Shown: piece by piece, positions 24,568 to 33,372 of the stretch | How the letters are laid out: every line of letters begins with the position of its first letter | Position numbering within the stretch: position 1 is the first letter of the stretch | The notes under the pieces: model-generated | What the model was told of the DNA's origin: nothing | Seen by the model: the letters and a program-made list of their open reading frames with translations, nothing else | Database searches by the model: none | Made by a program: the position numbers and the translations under genes | Assembly: GCF_001005725.1 (NCBI RefSeq) | Contig: NZ_LBIC01000013.1 | Location: 1 to 64,000, forward strand | Direction: 5' to 3' | DNA from: Sphingobium chungbukense | GTDB taxonomy: Bacteria; Pseudomonadota; Alphaproteobacteria; Sphingomonadales; Sphingomonadaceae | DNA length: 64,000 bases

Positions 24568-25431
24568 TCAACGGCCTCGAGATCGTTGCAGCGGCGCTCG
24601 TTCCTTGCCGGGTTCTTGCCGGTTCCGGCCTGACGGCTCAACGGCCCGGACCGAGGTGTCCCGCACCTTGGCCGCCTGAAACTGCCGACCCGCCTGCAAA
24701 TGCGTTCGCACCTTGTCATTTGCCACCTTCATCACCCTGGCAACGGCATCGGGATTGTCGAATAATGCCGCGCGCACCACTGTCTCGATCACGCGAAGCT
24801 GGCTCTGTGCCGCCGGCGCATTCTTCGCCCGGCTTTGTTCGGACGGCGTATGCCTAGACGCCTCATCAGCCTGGCGACGATCCCGCCTAGGTTCGCGCGA
24901 TGCCGGCGCCGTGACGGCGGGGGCGATGCTGTTGCGACTAGCATCGCGCCGCACTCGGTCCAGCTCCTGCAAATCCCGTTCGCTCGGCCGATATCCCCGT
25001 ACTTCCAAACCTTGGCGACTGGCTTCGAGCCACGCCGCCCTTCGGAACGTATCGCTGCCGGTAACATGGACGTGCGACCACCCGCGATGGCGAGCGATGG
25101 CAACGAGATCGCGCACAACCTCGTCGCTCTCGCTGGAGGTGATGAGCCGTCTGCCCTGGTCACGGAACGCCGGTTCCTTAGCCTGCGCACTCGTGAAATA
25201 TGCGGGCTCGCCCGACCATTTGCTCGTCGTGGAGAAATAGCGCTTTCGCAAGGCATCGGGAATGTCACCGGGCGATGCCGCTTGAAGGACGGACGGATCA
25301 AACGACTTCCCCTTCTTCGCTGCTTCGAGCGACGGTTGCGCCGCGTTCGCCGACCTGGCTCCCGAGTCCTGCGCAATCGTATTGCTACGCTTGCCCGTAC
25401 CACGTGGCGTCAGAGGTTTTTCAGCGGCCAT
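24568..25431 (-). CDS. LPD7-domain conjugation-associated protein
   Basis: The 287-aa protein has at about 55-155 the LPD7 core: ALRKRYF, WSGEPAYFTSAQAKEPAFRDQGRRLITSS, VVRDLVAIARHRGWSHVHVTGSDTFRRAAWLEASRQGLEVRGYRP. This domain usually sits in large TraI-like or polyvalent proteins; here it is nearly alone, followed by a basic low-complexity tail (EPRRDRRQADEASR and so on). It overlaps the virD4 stop by 11 bp. It may assist DNA processing at the coupling protein. Function is inferred from family and position. Confidence 0.8.
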   Translation of the reverse strand: MAAEKPLTPRGTGKRSNTIAQDSGARSANAAQPSLEAAKKGKSFDPSVLQAASPGDIPDALRKRYFSTTSKWSGEPAYFTSAQAKEPAFRDQGRRLITSSESDEVVRDLVAIARHRGWSHVHVTGSDTFRRAAWLEASRQGLEVRGYRPSERDLQELDRVRRDASRNSIAPAVTAPASREPRRDRRQADEASRHTPSEQSRAKNAPAAQSQLRVIETVVRAALFDNPDAVARVMKVANDKVRTHLQAGRQFQAAKVRDTSVRAVEPSGRNRQEPGKERAPLQRSRGR

Positions 25432-27382
25432 GATCTGCCCTTTCCTGGATGAGGGGTGAAGATGATGCCCCTTCCGTCTGCACGAGCGCCCGCTCGATCA
25501 TCGATGACACGAAAGCGATAGCGGCTGCCTCATCGCCGGGCGGCGGTAAGTCGGTCAGGTCGCCCAGGACCAACATATCATCGGTAATCTCGGCCGCGCC
25601 CGCCAGTTCACCCTCGGTCAATTCCCGCATCTTGGTCTCCTCCAGCAAGGCCCCGCCCGTGCTCTTCGCCGTTGGTCCCTCCGCGTCATCGTAAGGGGAC
25701 ACCACCTGATGCTTGCCTGTCGGGAGAGCAGTTGGGGACGCAGCAGCGGGGATAGGCCGCGACGGCAGAATGGGCGGCGACAAAACGCGCCTTGTGAAGC
25801 GCGGCATTCGGTAAAAGGCGATTTTCCTGCCACGAACCGGCGCGATCCCGCCGCGCAGCAACAAAAGCTCGGTCTTGGGCATTTGCATCAGCTCTTGGGG
25901 CAGCAGCAGCGCTCGGCGCTGATCGGATTCCGACACGCTGCGATTGGCCAGCAGCCCATGAATCGTTCGGCTGCGCGATTTCACATTCATCGTGAAGAAG
26001 CCGAGCCGCTCCGAAAGCTCGTTCGCGACCTTCAGCTCCTTGGGCGTAAACACCACCTCAAGGCCGCAATTGGCGATGATTTCGTCGGTAACATCGGGAC
26101 CATAAATGGCCCGCAGTTGCGCCCGGCTCTGGATCACTGGCAGCAGGCGCAAGCCGTATCCGGCGACATAGGAAAAGCCGCCCGCGATGACCGAGGCCTT
26201 CCCGAGCCTTGCGAATTCATCGAGTAGGATCAGGACAGGGACATTGCTGGCAGCATCGGGCAAATCGCGCGTGTTGAGATCTACCAGCTGCTGCAAGAAG
26301 AGGCTATAAACCGGCGCGATCCGGTCGATATTGTCGGGCGAGACACCGAGATAGATCGACATTCGCCGCGCCCGGACTTCGCGCAGATCGAAATCGCTTG
26401 CCGAGGTCGCGGCATCGACCACAGGGTTGAGCCAGAGATTGAGCCGCGCCGTGATCGTCTGTTTGATCCCCGAAAAGGTATTATCCGAAGCCGAGGCGAA
26501 ATCCTGGATTGCCGAGACACACGCCTGACTTAGGCGCTGTCCCGCCCCCCTCGCCTCTTCCAGGGCCTTGGGAAGATCGCTCTTGGGATCGCCAGTGGTG
26601 AGCCGTCGATAGATCTCGCCGATCGTGAAGGGCATGCCAGGATTGGCAGCAACGAGCGCGCCGACGCCGATGAAGGCCGCCCGCGCCGCTTCGGCCCAGA
26701 ACGGGTCCGATCGTTCCGGCGCGGGGAAGAGCATGACTGCGATTTTCTGAAGCTCGTTGACGACTTCGGTGTCATCGGCTCGCCGGATATGCGCCAGGGG
26801 ATTGTACTGTGCCGTCCGCCCTTCAGGGTCCAACGGATCGAAGAGGTAAACCGATTGACCGGCACGTTGGCGATAACCGGCGCTGGTACTCCAATTCTCC
26901 CGCTTCACATCGAGCACGACGACCGAACCCGGCCAAGTCAGCAGATTGGGGATGACAACACCGACGCCCTTCCCGGCGCGCGTCGGCGCTTCGAGCAGGA
27001 CATGCTCGTTTCCGCCGAAAATGAGGAAACGCCCTGCTTTGCGTCCAACGACAATGCCAGACGGGGCACGCAGCCCCTCGCGTCGGATTTCGCCCTCGCG
27101 TGCAAACCGAGCCCTGCCGTGCAAGGATGGGCCTCGCCGCAGGATCGTGAGGACAAGAAGCGCGACAACGGCTGCGCCGGCCATCGCACCCCGCTTGATC
27201 CAATCCCCGAGCAGCGGATCACCACGATAATACCAGAGCCAGGCCGGCAGAGTGCCGAGATCGATATTAGGTCCGATCTGCCCGAGTCCGAACAAGGCAA
27301 CGAACAGGGTGATGACAGCCCACATCAGAATTGCGCCGATCACGCACAGGCCAATCGCCCAGGGACTACGCTGCGCCAGCAT
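25421..27382 (-). CDS. virD4: VirD4/TraG type IV coupling protein
   Basis: ATG 27382 overlaps the virB11 end, giving 653 residues (MLAQRSPWAIGLC). Two N-terminal membrane segments (about 6-35 and 70-85) precede the ATPase: Walker A LEAPTRAGKGVGVVIPNLL (about 125-143), VVLDVKRENW, and Walker B VLILLDEFARLGK (about 385-397). It couples the relaxosome to the secretion channel. The C-terminus (from about 560) is a long acidic, probably disordered tail (EGELAGAAEITDDMLVLGDLTDLPPPGDEA), possibly for relaxosome docking. Confidence 0.95.
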   Translation of the reverse strand: MLAQRSPWAIGLCVIGAILMWAVITLFVALFGLGQIGPNIDLGTLPAWLWYYRGDPLLGDWIKRGAMAGAAVVALLVLTILRRGPSLHGRARFAREGEIRREGLRAPSGIVVGRKAGRFLIFGGNEHVLLEAPTRAGKGVGVVIPNLLTWPGSVVVLDVKRENWSTSAGYRQRAGQSVYLFDPLDPEGRTAQYNPLAHIRRADDTEVVNELQKIAVMLFPAPERSDPFWAEAARAAFIGVGALVAANPGMPFTIGEIYRRLTTGDPKSDLPKALEEARGAGQRLSQACVSAIQDFASASDNTFSGIKQTITARLNLWLNPVVDAATSASDFDLREVRARRMSIYLGVSPDNIDRIAPVYSLFLQQLVDLNTRDLPDAASNVPVLILLDEFARLGKASVIAGGFSYVAGYGLRLLPVIQSRAQLRAIYGPDVTDEIIANCGLEVVFTPKELKVANELSERLGFFTMNVKSRSRTIHGLLANRSVSESDQRRALLLPQELMQMPKTELLLLRGGIAPVRGRKIAFYRMPRFTRRVLSPPILPSRPIPAAASPTALPTGKHQVVSPYDDAEGPTAKSTGGALLEETKMRELTEGELAGAAEITDDMLVLGDLTDLPPPGDEAAAIAFVSSMIERALVQTEGASSSPLIQERADHGR

Positions 27383-28370
27383 CGCCCATCCTCGGCTCGA
27401 AATAGATCTCGTCGACCTCAAACCGCCCGCCGTGACGGCGTGTCTGCACAACGACGTCGACGAGCATTCGAAGGAGTCCGCGAATATCGTCGCGGGCGAG
27501 ATCGCGGCCGCCTTCCGATTCCTTGACGAGCAGCGTCAGCTGTTCAAACGCGCCGGCGGGTGAACCGGCGTGGATGGTCGTGATCGATCCGGGGTGCCCG
27601 GAATTGACGTTCCGCAGATAGAAGAAGGCGGTGCCGTCACGCAGCTCCTGGAGCAGGATGCGGTCGGGCCGCATGCGCAGCGCGCTTTCGAGCAGCTGCT
27701 TGGCGCCAACCTTGGCCAGGCCCTGCCCCTCGCTCGAATAGACCATATGGACGACATTGCGATGAGGCACGACCAGCTCACGGGTGTCTTCGATGGTGAG
27801 CAACCGCTCCTCCGGTGGGATAAGCTGGATGAGTGCCTTGGCAAGAGTAGTCTTTCCCGAACCCGTGGCGCCACTGACCAGAATGTTCTTGCGTGCCGGA
27901 ACGGCGACCTTGAAGAATTCCGGCCAGTCGCCCGCGTCGCGCAGCGCCACTAGCCGCGCATCGACATCGGTGAGACCCTTGGCGCTGGCGCGCGTCATCC
28001 GGAACAGCCCGGCCCCAGCCAGTTGGTCGATCGGCAGGGTCACGGTCGACGGTTTGCGGATCGTGAAGGAAGGGCAACCGCTTGGGGTGACCGACGGTAT
28101 GACGATCTGGCAGCGCTCGCCGCCCGGCAGGACCGTCGAACAGATCGGAGACTGACCATCGATATCCTGGTGCGTGAAGCTCGCCGCGGCAACAGCCAGG
28201 GTAGAAAGCCAGTCGCTGTCCAGCTCCGGCATCTCCTGCCAGCGCCACCCTTGGCGGTCCTCGATCCCCGCTTCCCCCGGACGGTTGACCACCAGCTCCG
28301 TGACATCCTCCGGTTCCAGAAGCGGGAGGAGCGGCGCGAGATAGTGGCGCAGGACGGCGGTATCGCGCAT
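27366..28370 (-). CDS. virB11: VirB11 traffic ATPase
   Basis: The 334-aa cytoplasmic secretion ATPase has an N-terminal domain (VTELVVNRPGEAGIED), Walker A VSGATGSGKTTLAKAL (165-180), Asp box RLLTIEDTRELVVPH, Walker B-like LRMRPDRILLQELRDGTAFFYL and the His-box region SGHPGSITTIHAGSP. It energises pilus biogenesis and substrate transfer with VirB4. Stop and start overlap the virD4 start by 17 bp; virB10 ends 3 bp upstream of its ATG. Confidence 0.96.
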   Translation of the reverse strand: MRDTAVLRHYLAPLLPLLEPEDVTELVVNRPGEAGIEDRQGWRWQEMPELDSDWLSTLAVAAASFTHQDIDGQSPICSTVLPGGERCQIVIPSVTPSGCPSFTIRKPSTVTLPIDQLAGAGLFRMTRASAKGLTDVDARLVALRDAGDWPEFFKVAVPARKNILVSGATGSGKTTLAKALIQLIPPEERLLTIEDTRELVVPHRNVVHMVYSSEGQGLAKVGAKQLLESALRMRPDRILLQELRDGTAFFYLRNVNSGHPGSITTIHAGSPAGAFEQLTLLVKESEGGRDLARDDIRGLLRMLVDVVVQTRRHGGRFEVDEIYFEPRMGDAGAA

Positions 28371-28373
28371 GGC

Positions 28374-29597
28374 TTACCGCCGCAGTTCCAGATTGTAGAC
28401 ATCGGCAAAGTTGAAATCCTTGGCGACGAAAATGCCGACCTCCTCGCCCTGGTTCTTCTTCAGCACCGGCCGGATATTGATATTGTTCTGCAAGGCGATC
28501 GCAGCGCCTTCGCTGGGCGCCCGCGTCACATTGTTGAAATTGCCATTGCCGCTCGAGGCGGCTTGCCCAGCGATATAGGCGGCATCATCGACGAGCGAGA
28601 GGAGCAGAGCGCCGCCAAAGCGCGCCCAGAAAAAGCTGTCGACCGCTCCTGCAAGCCCGGCTCGGCCGAGTGCATCGGCGCCAGGCGAGGCAAGATCGAT
28701 CCGCACGCCCTGGGGAGTGACCGCCCGCGTCCAGAGGACGAACAGGCGATTTTGTCCTTGCTGGATGCCGCCGCGATATTCGCCGAGAACGCGCGTGCCC
28801 TTTTCCATGAGTACGACCCGGCCATTCTCGGAATAGACGTCTCGCGGGATCAGGCAGGACGTGTAACCGGGCTGCGCGGAATTGATGGCGGTTTGCAGAA
28901 TGCAGGGGATCAATGTGCCCGCCGTAATCAGAAAATTGCGGTTCGGCAGCATCGAGGCCCGCGCTTCCCCGGTCGAGGAGCTTTGCCGCAAAAGATCGAG
29001 CGCGTTGGGCGCCCTGCCCTCGCCGCTCTCTGGCGCTCCGGCAGCGTTGTCGGGCGCTTCCCCGGCAGCCCCTGCAGCTGTGGGCGCGCCGGCCTCGCGG
29101 CCAAGATCGCGACCTCCATAGGCGATCAGCGTGGACCGCCGCGCCTGCTCGGCAAGCGTTGGCCGAGCGGCACTGGTCCCGCTCGGTGCCGCGCCCGGCT
29201 GCATGGCGGGCACAATTTGGCCTTCAGGTCCGGGAACGCCAGCGGCAGGATTGAGCACCGGCGCGTTGGGGTCCGCGCGGGCAGCCCCGAGCGGTCGGCG
29301 TTGAGGGGCGACCGCGGCATAATCGACTGTTTCCCGAGCGACGATATCGGGTCGTTCCCGGGCTGCACCTGCCGGCGCGGTGAGGTCACGAGACGAGGAT
29401 TGCTGGCCCGTGCCGGAATTCACCCAGAGAATGCCCAGGACCATTGCCGTGCCGGCGAAGATCAGCGCGGTGTTGCGCCGCGCGGGCGTCGTGCCGCCGA
29501 TCGGCTCGATTCCACGCTCGTGAAGAATTTCGTGCCTTTCGGGCGTTGGATCGGCACCGGGCAGCGGGCGCACGACAGGGGACGGTTCATCGGCCAT
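28374..29597 (-). CDS. virB10: VirB10/TrbI core-complex protein
   Basis: The 407-aa protein has a short cytoplasmic N-terminus, a membrane segment (about 42-58, TALIFAGTAMVLGILWV), a proline/alanine-rich periplasmic linker and the TrbI C-terminal domain: ITAGTLIPCILQTAINSAQPGYTSCLIPRDVYSENGRVVLMEKGTRVLGEY, RLFVLWTRAVTPQGVRIDL and PVLKKNQGEEVGIFVAKD (text shown in parts). It bridges inner and outer membranes in the T4SS core. Its start lies 3 bp after virB9. Confidence 0.95.
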   Translation of the reverse strand: MADEPSPVVRPLPGADPTPERHEILHERGIEPIGGTTPARRNTALIFAGTAMVLGILWVNSGTGQQSSSRDLTAPAGAARERPDIVARETVDYAAVAPQRRPLGAARADPNAPVLNPAAGVPGPEGQIVPAMQPGAAPSGTSAARPTLAEQARRSTLIAYGGRDLGREAGAPTAAGAAGEAPDNAAGAPESGEGRAPNALDLLRQSSSTGEARASMLPNRNFLITAGTLIPCILQTAINSAQPGYTSCLIPRDVYSENGRVVLMEKGTRVLGEYRGGIQQGQNRLFVLWTRAVTPQGVRIDLASPGADALGRAGLAGAVDSFFWARFGGALLLSLVDDAAYIAGQAASSGNGNFNNVTRAPSEGAAIALQNNINIRPVLKKNQGEEVGIFVAKDFNFADVYNLELRR

Positions 29598-29600
29598 GGT

Positions 29601-30458
29601 TCATTCCTGCGGATGGGAGATGGTGCGCTCGACGTGAGACGATCCGGTATTCGTTCCATGATCGACGCCATAAGGTTCGGGCGCCTGGTTATAGATGCAC
29701 AGCACCTCGCCGCCCCGGCGCAGGCGCAGTTGGCGCGCCACCAAATGAACGACGACGAATTCATCGCGAACGTCGAAGGGAACCAGGGTTTCGGACCCGT
29801 CTGGCCTCACCAGATAAATGGCAGGAACTTCCCGGTTCGCCGGAAACCGCAAAACCGTGAATTGGCCATTGTCGGAGACCTCCGACGGCTGCAAATCGCT
29901 CGAACCCTGCACCTTATAATTCATGTTGCGCGGACCCTCGATCACCGCATGGTCGAGGGCACCGCGAACAGCCTGGGCCTCCAGCGCCGCCGCTTGCATC
30001 GCGATCTGTGCCGCTCTCAGGCGTTCGGCCCGCGCCACCTCGTCCCGCGGATAGCGGAAGCGGACCTGGAAATAGGCCTGGCCGTTGCGGCCGATGATCG
30101 GACCACTACGAGCCGTGAGTTCAAAGGCATAGCTTCTTAAGGTTCCGCCGCGAGACGTGGTGACGATAAGGTTGGTCGGTCCAGCGCGTTCGCGCGGCTT
30201 GAGGAACAAGATGTGGCCGGCCACCGCCACCTCCCAGGAGACGGTGTCGCCCAGCGCTACGTGCTGAATCGTTTCGTCCTCGCTGAGGACAATCTGGGTT
30301 GCTGTCCGGAAGGTCCCGACGATGCGATAGACCTGCGCTTCCTCATAATCGACGAACTTGACGCGTGGGTCAGACGCAGCGCCACGCGGGACCTCAACCG
30401 CATGGGCAGCAGAAAGGGATGCAAACGCGATGAAAACCGCAGCGACCAATGTTTTCAT
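29601..30458 (-). CDS. virB9: VirB9 core-complex protein
   Basis: The 285-aa protein has a signal peptide (MKTLVAAVFIAFASLSAAHA), an N-terminal domain with VKFVDYEEAQVYRIVGTFRTATQI and ETIQHVALGDTVSWEVAVAG, and a C-terminal beta domain with NYKVQGSSDLQPSEVSDNGQFTVLRFPANREVPAIYLV, as in VirB9/TrbG/CagX. It forms the outer-membrane core ring with VirB7-like lipoproteins and VirB10. Overlaps the virB8 end by 4 bp (ATGA). Confidence 0.95.
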   Translation of the reverse strand: MKTLVAAVFIAFASLSAAHAVEVPRGAASDPRVKFVDYEEAQVYRIVGTFRTATQIVLSEDETIQHVALGDTVSWEVAVAGHILFLKPRERAGPTNLIVTTSRGGTLRSYAFELTARSGPIIGRNGQAYFQVRFRYPRDEVARAERLRAAQIAMQAAALEAQAVRGALDHAVIEGPRNMNYKVQGSSDLQPSEVSDNGQFTVLRFPANREVPAIYLVRPDGSETLVPFDVRDEFVVVHLVARQLRLRRGGEVLCIYNQAPEPYGVDHGTNTGSSHVERTISHPQE

Positions 30459-31153
30459 CGGACTACCTCCGGGTCGGAGCGGTAATTCTCGACCTGGAAG
30501 CCGAGCGGGTTCCGATAGCGATCACCTTCGGCCATCGGCGCGTTGGCATAGGCGAAAGTGACCGTGGCGATCCAATCGCTGCTCTGCGTATCCGTCTCGG
30601 TCTGGACGATCCGTGTGAATCGCACATTGGCAACCCGATCATTGATGAAGGCGATGTTGCGCACCCGCGCCTGGACGACTGCGTTTTTCCCCCAGGCGTT
30701 CTGGGGACTGGCAGCATTGTTGTTGCTGAAGAAGCGTGCCCAGCGCTGCTGCTCCGCCGGCTGCGACAGGATTGTCACGAAGCGGAAATTCTCCTCGGCA
30801 GCCGCCGGTATCCAGCTTTCACGCGTCCGGACATATTGCGCGAGAAAGTATTTGGTGACCGCTTCATCATAGCGCATCGGCCGCTGGGTCAGCGCCGTCT
30901 GGACATCCACCGCGCCCGTCGTCTGATTGACCCGAATGACATAGGGCACGACGGTCTTGAGCGGGGCCAGCGCGGCGACAGCAAAAATGGATGCGGCCGC
31001 AAGGATCGAGGTTACCGTCGCCACGGTCCAAGCAATACGCGTCGATCGCAATGCCGATCGAACCCTGTCCTGGTCCCAGCTTCGCGCTTCCTGGAAATAG
31101 CGTTTGAGCCCGGAAGTAGGCACCGCCTCCGCGTCATCGTCAGCAACTCGCAT
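30455..31153 (-). CDS. virB8: VirB8 inner-membrane protein
   Basis: ATG 31153 gives 232 residues: a basic cytoplasmic tail, one membrane segment (about 39-60, IAWTVATVTSILAAASIFAVAAL) and the NTF2-like periplasmic domain (PYVIRVNQTTGAVDV, AVTKYFLAQYVRTRESW, RNIAFINDRVANVRFTR). VirB8 is an assembly factor of the T4SS. A longer frame to 31318 overlaps the upstream lipoprotein gene and has no membrane-protein features, so it is rejected; the chosen start overlaps that gene by 14 bp. Confidence 0.93.
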   Translation of the reverse strand: MRVADDDAEAVPTSGLKRYFQEARSWDQDRVRSALRSTRIAWTVATVTSILAAASIFAVAALAPLKTVVPYVIRVNQTTGAVDVQTALTQRPMRYDEAVTKYFLAQYVRTRESWIPAAAEENFRFVTILSQPAEQQRWARFFSNNNAASPQNAWGKNAVVQARVRNIAFINDRVANVRFTRIVQTETDTQSSDWIATVTFAYANAPMAEGDRYRNPLGFQVENYRSDPEVVR

Positions 31154-31475
31154 AACGAATGTCCTTTGGCGCAAAGGAAACCTTGTCGTCCGGAGGCGCT
31201 GGCACTGCGGGCGGAGGCGGTGGATCGCCCACCTGCGGATGAGACAAGGGAGGAATGGGCGGCGCAGGGCGCGGCGCTGTAGTCGCCCGCACCGGCGATC
31301 CGGGCAGAACGCTCCCATAGATGTTCACGTCACGCAGATGGTGCCCGTTGCAAACGGCCAGCTTCTTGGGTCCGGACGCGCATGCCGCGAGGCCCAGCAG
31401 TGGAAGGCTGCCGATCAGGCAGACAGTAACCTGGCGGATGGTGAACGTCGATTTTTGAGGACAGGGCAAGGTCAT
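31140..31475 (-). CDS. VirB7-like lipoprotein of the T4SS
   Basis: The 111-aa product has a lipoprotein signal with a lipobox (LLGLAAC) at about 26-32, then ASGPKKLAVCNGHHLRDVNIYGS and a proline-rich stretch (PRPAPPIPPLSHP, PPPPPAVPAPP). Its place between virB6 and virB8 is where virB7 normally lies, so it likely stabilises VirB9 in the outer-membrane ring. It is longer than classical VirB7 (about 50 aa). Function is inferred from position and lipobox. Confidence 0.7.
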   Translation of the reverse strand: MTLPCPQKSTFTIRQVTVCLIGSLPLLGLAACASGPKKLAVCNGHHLRDVNIYGSVLPGSPVRATTAPRPAPPIPPLSHPQVGDPPPPPAVPAPPDDKVSFAPKDIRYASC

Positions 31476-31487
31476 GGTGATGTCTCA

Positions 31488-32432
31488 CTATGCCGCTTCG
31501 ATGGAGCCGCCCCGACGAGCGGCGCGCTCCAGATTGCGGCTGTTGCGCGCAATGCGGCGTTGTCGGAGGGGAGATGCCATCGTCCCCCAGGCGGTCCCGG
31601 CGAAGGCACCAACCCCCGCAGCGGCGCCGCCCGCAATGCCGGTGGCAATGGCCGGAGCCTGGAAAAAGAAAATGGTCCCGAGGAAGAGATAAACGGCGAA
31701 AAGAACCGCACCGATTGTCACATCAGCTTTTGATTCTGCAGCCGCGATTGCGATGCTGCCCAAATCAGAAATGAGCGTCGTGATCGCGATGATCACTCCC
31801 ATGAGGACTATGTAGTTGAAGACCTGCCCGAGCCATCCATGAAAGAAGCGGCGCGTAGGTTCGAACAATGCAAGTGCAATGAAAATTGGCCCGAGAGCTA
31901 TAATGATGGCCAGCGCTATTTTGGCAAAAATAGTAATTGAAAAACCGATCGTGGCAGACAGTCCTGCCAGCGCGTAGAGGCAAACGGCTAGCGCGATCAG
32001 CACCAAGCGCATCGGATTAATTTCAATATACGTCGCAGCTTTGGCGCGAATTATGAGAACTATGCTGTCGGCTTGATTGAAATAGTCATCAAATGCAGCG
32101 CCCACGCTGGTGATGGTCCGCCCGGAGAGTGCCTGCGAGAGTGCGTCCGGCATCCCATGAAAAAGAGGCGTGGTGATCCACTCGGAATAGGCGACCGTCG
32201 TTGCGGCAATATACAGCAGGCAGAGCTTGACCATTCGGTAGAATAGTTCGCCCCAGGGTTCGCTAATAATGCCGCGCATCACCATGTAGCCGAACAAAGC
32301 GATATAAATAACAAGCCCAACGGCGAGCGGCCCGCGAACAACCTCAACGACGTTTTGAAGACGCTCGTTGAGGAACAGGTCTAACTGATTGTCGACCTGT
32401 ATATAGAAATCGTTGAACAGTGTAGAGGCCAT
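31488..32432 (-). CDS. virB6: VirB6/TrbL polytopic membrane protein
   Basis: The 314-aa protein has 5-6 hydrophobic segments: GPLAVGLVIYIALFGYMVM (about 34-52), MVKLCLLYIAATTVAY, LVLIALAVCLYALAGLSATIGF, IFAKIALAIIIALGPIFIALALF, a VirB6 hallmark, and VFNYIVLMGVIIAITTLI. It forms the inner-membrane platform with VirB8 and VirB10. The C-terminal 60 residues are alanine/glycine then arginine-rich. Base composition is visibly less GC than its neighbours in parts (32000-32300). Confidence 0.93.
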   Translation of the reverse strand: MASTLFNDFYIQVDNQLDLFLNERLQNVVEVVRGPLAVGLVIYIALFGYMVMRGIISEPWGELFYRMVKLCLLYIAATTVAYSEWITTPLFHGMPDALSQALSGRTITSVGAAFDDYFNQADSIVLIIRAKAATYIEINPMRLVLIALAVCLYALAGLSATIGFSITIFAKIALAIIIALGPIFIALALFEPTRRFFHGWLGQVFNYIVLMGVIIAITTLISDLGSIAIAAAESKADVTIGAVLFAVYLFLGTIFFFQAPAIATGIAGGAAAGVGAFAGTAWGTMASPLRQRRIARNSRNLERAARRGGSIEAA

Positions 32433-32449
32433 TGCGGGTCAGCTCGCCG

Positions 32450-32653
32450 TCAAAGTGACCGCTTCAGGTCATCAAGATCTTTAACGTCCTGAGCATTGAT
32501 GCACTCGCGGGAACTTGGATGGGTTCCGTTCGCGCAATCCCTGAGCGTTTGATTCCGCAGATCGGAGGTACTGCGATACTCATCTTTTCCGGTCGGCGGT
32601 TTGCACCCGAGCAAGCCAACCAAAGTAACGCTTACGACAATGGCCCGGAGCAT
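32450..32653 (-). CDS. Small lipoprotein, EexN-like (entry exclusion?)
   Basis: The 67-aa product carries a lipobox (VTLVGLLGCKPP, Cys about 17) and a short hydrophilic mature part with two more cysteines (LRDCANGTHPSSRECINAQDV) and an adjacent DVKDLDDLKRSL helix. Proteins of this size between virB5 and virB6 are usually EexN-type entry-exclusion lipoproteins, and the C...C...NA pattern fits that family. It starts at the virB5 stop with 1-base overlap. Exclusion itself is inferred. Confidence 0.65.
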   Translation of the reverse strand: MLRAIVVSVTLVGLLGCKPPTGKDEYRSTSDLRNQTLRDCANGTHPSSRECINAQDVKDLDDLKRSL

Positions 32654-33369
32654 TACGAGCCTCCCAAACTTGCCGATAGGTCGGCTAAATCCTGCTCATC
32701 GTCGCGCTGCATCTGAAGACGACGTTCTGACTCCTGCCGCATCCGCAGCGCCTGCAACTGCAGGGCATCATTTTGGATGTGGGCGTTTTCGACCCCTACC
32801 CTTGCCTGGATGTCCATGACCTGTTTGGCGTCCGAAGCCGTATCGAGCGAGGTGCGCAGTTCTTCCAAGCCTGCGGTGCGCTGGGCCGAGACGCCGTAGG
32901 CCGACTCCGCTATCGCAGCATCGCGGGCGGCCAGATCGCCGTTTCGCAACAGGTTGTCGCGCGACGCCCGTTCATAAGCGGATGCGCCAGGCCGCAGCTC
33001 CGGCAGTGCAATGCGGTTGGCATCGCGAATGCGGGTCGCGGCACTGCCAAGCGATCCCAGGCTGGCATTTTCCGACGACATCAGCCTGCCGAGGTCGCGG
33101 GCCTCAGGCGGCAGAAGATGGCGCATGGCATCGGTCGATAGCGACGGGGCAATGCCATTGACGTCGGTGACCTGATTGAAGCTACCGTAGAGCTGCTTGG
33201 CCTCGGCGATCTGCTCCTTGCCCTGGTCGATCATGGACAGGGTGTTCTTGACCGTGGCGAGCGCCTGCAAATAGCCGGAGCTGTCATAGACCGGTATGCC
33301 CTGGGCGGCGGCCGGACCCGCCGTTCCCAGGATAATCGCACCGATCGCTGCGAATCCGCCTTTACGCAT
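32653..33369 (-). CDS. virB5: VirB5/TrbJ minor pilus protein
   Basis: The 238-aa protein has a signal peptide (MRKGGFAAIGAIILGTAGPAAA) and long helices: QALATVKNTLSMIDQGKEQIAEAKQLYGSFNQVTDV (in parts), an acid-rich middle and a final heptad-like coiled coil (QLQALRMRQESERRLQMQ). This is the VirB5/TrbJ pattern. VirB5 sits at the pilus tip and mediates recipient contact. It starts 3 bp after virB4 ends and shares a base with the next lipoprotein gene. Confidence 0.9.
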   Translation of the reverse strand: MRKGGFAAIGAIILGTAGPAAAQGIPVYDSSGYLQALATVKNTLSMIDQGKEQIAEAKQLYGSFNQVTDVNGIAPSLSTDAMRHLLPPEARDLGRLMSSENASLGSLGSAATRIRDANRIALPELRPGASAYERASRDNLLRNGDLAARDAAIAESAYGVSAQRTAGLEELRTSLDTASDAKQVMDIQARVGVENAHIQNDALQLQALRMRQESERRLQMQRDDEQDLADLSASLGGS

Positions 33370-33372
33370 AGC

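Noticed and set aside
28023..30140. 705-codon plus-strand open frame across virB9-virB11
   Set aside because: It is antisense to three well-supported T4SS genes and its translation shows no family sequence; long antisense frames are expected at this GC content.
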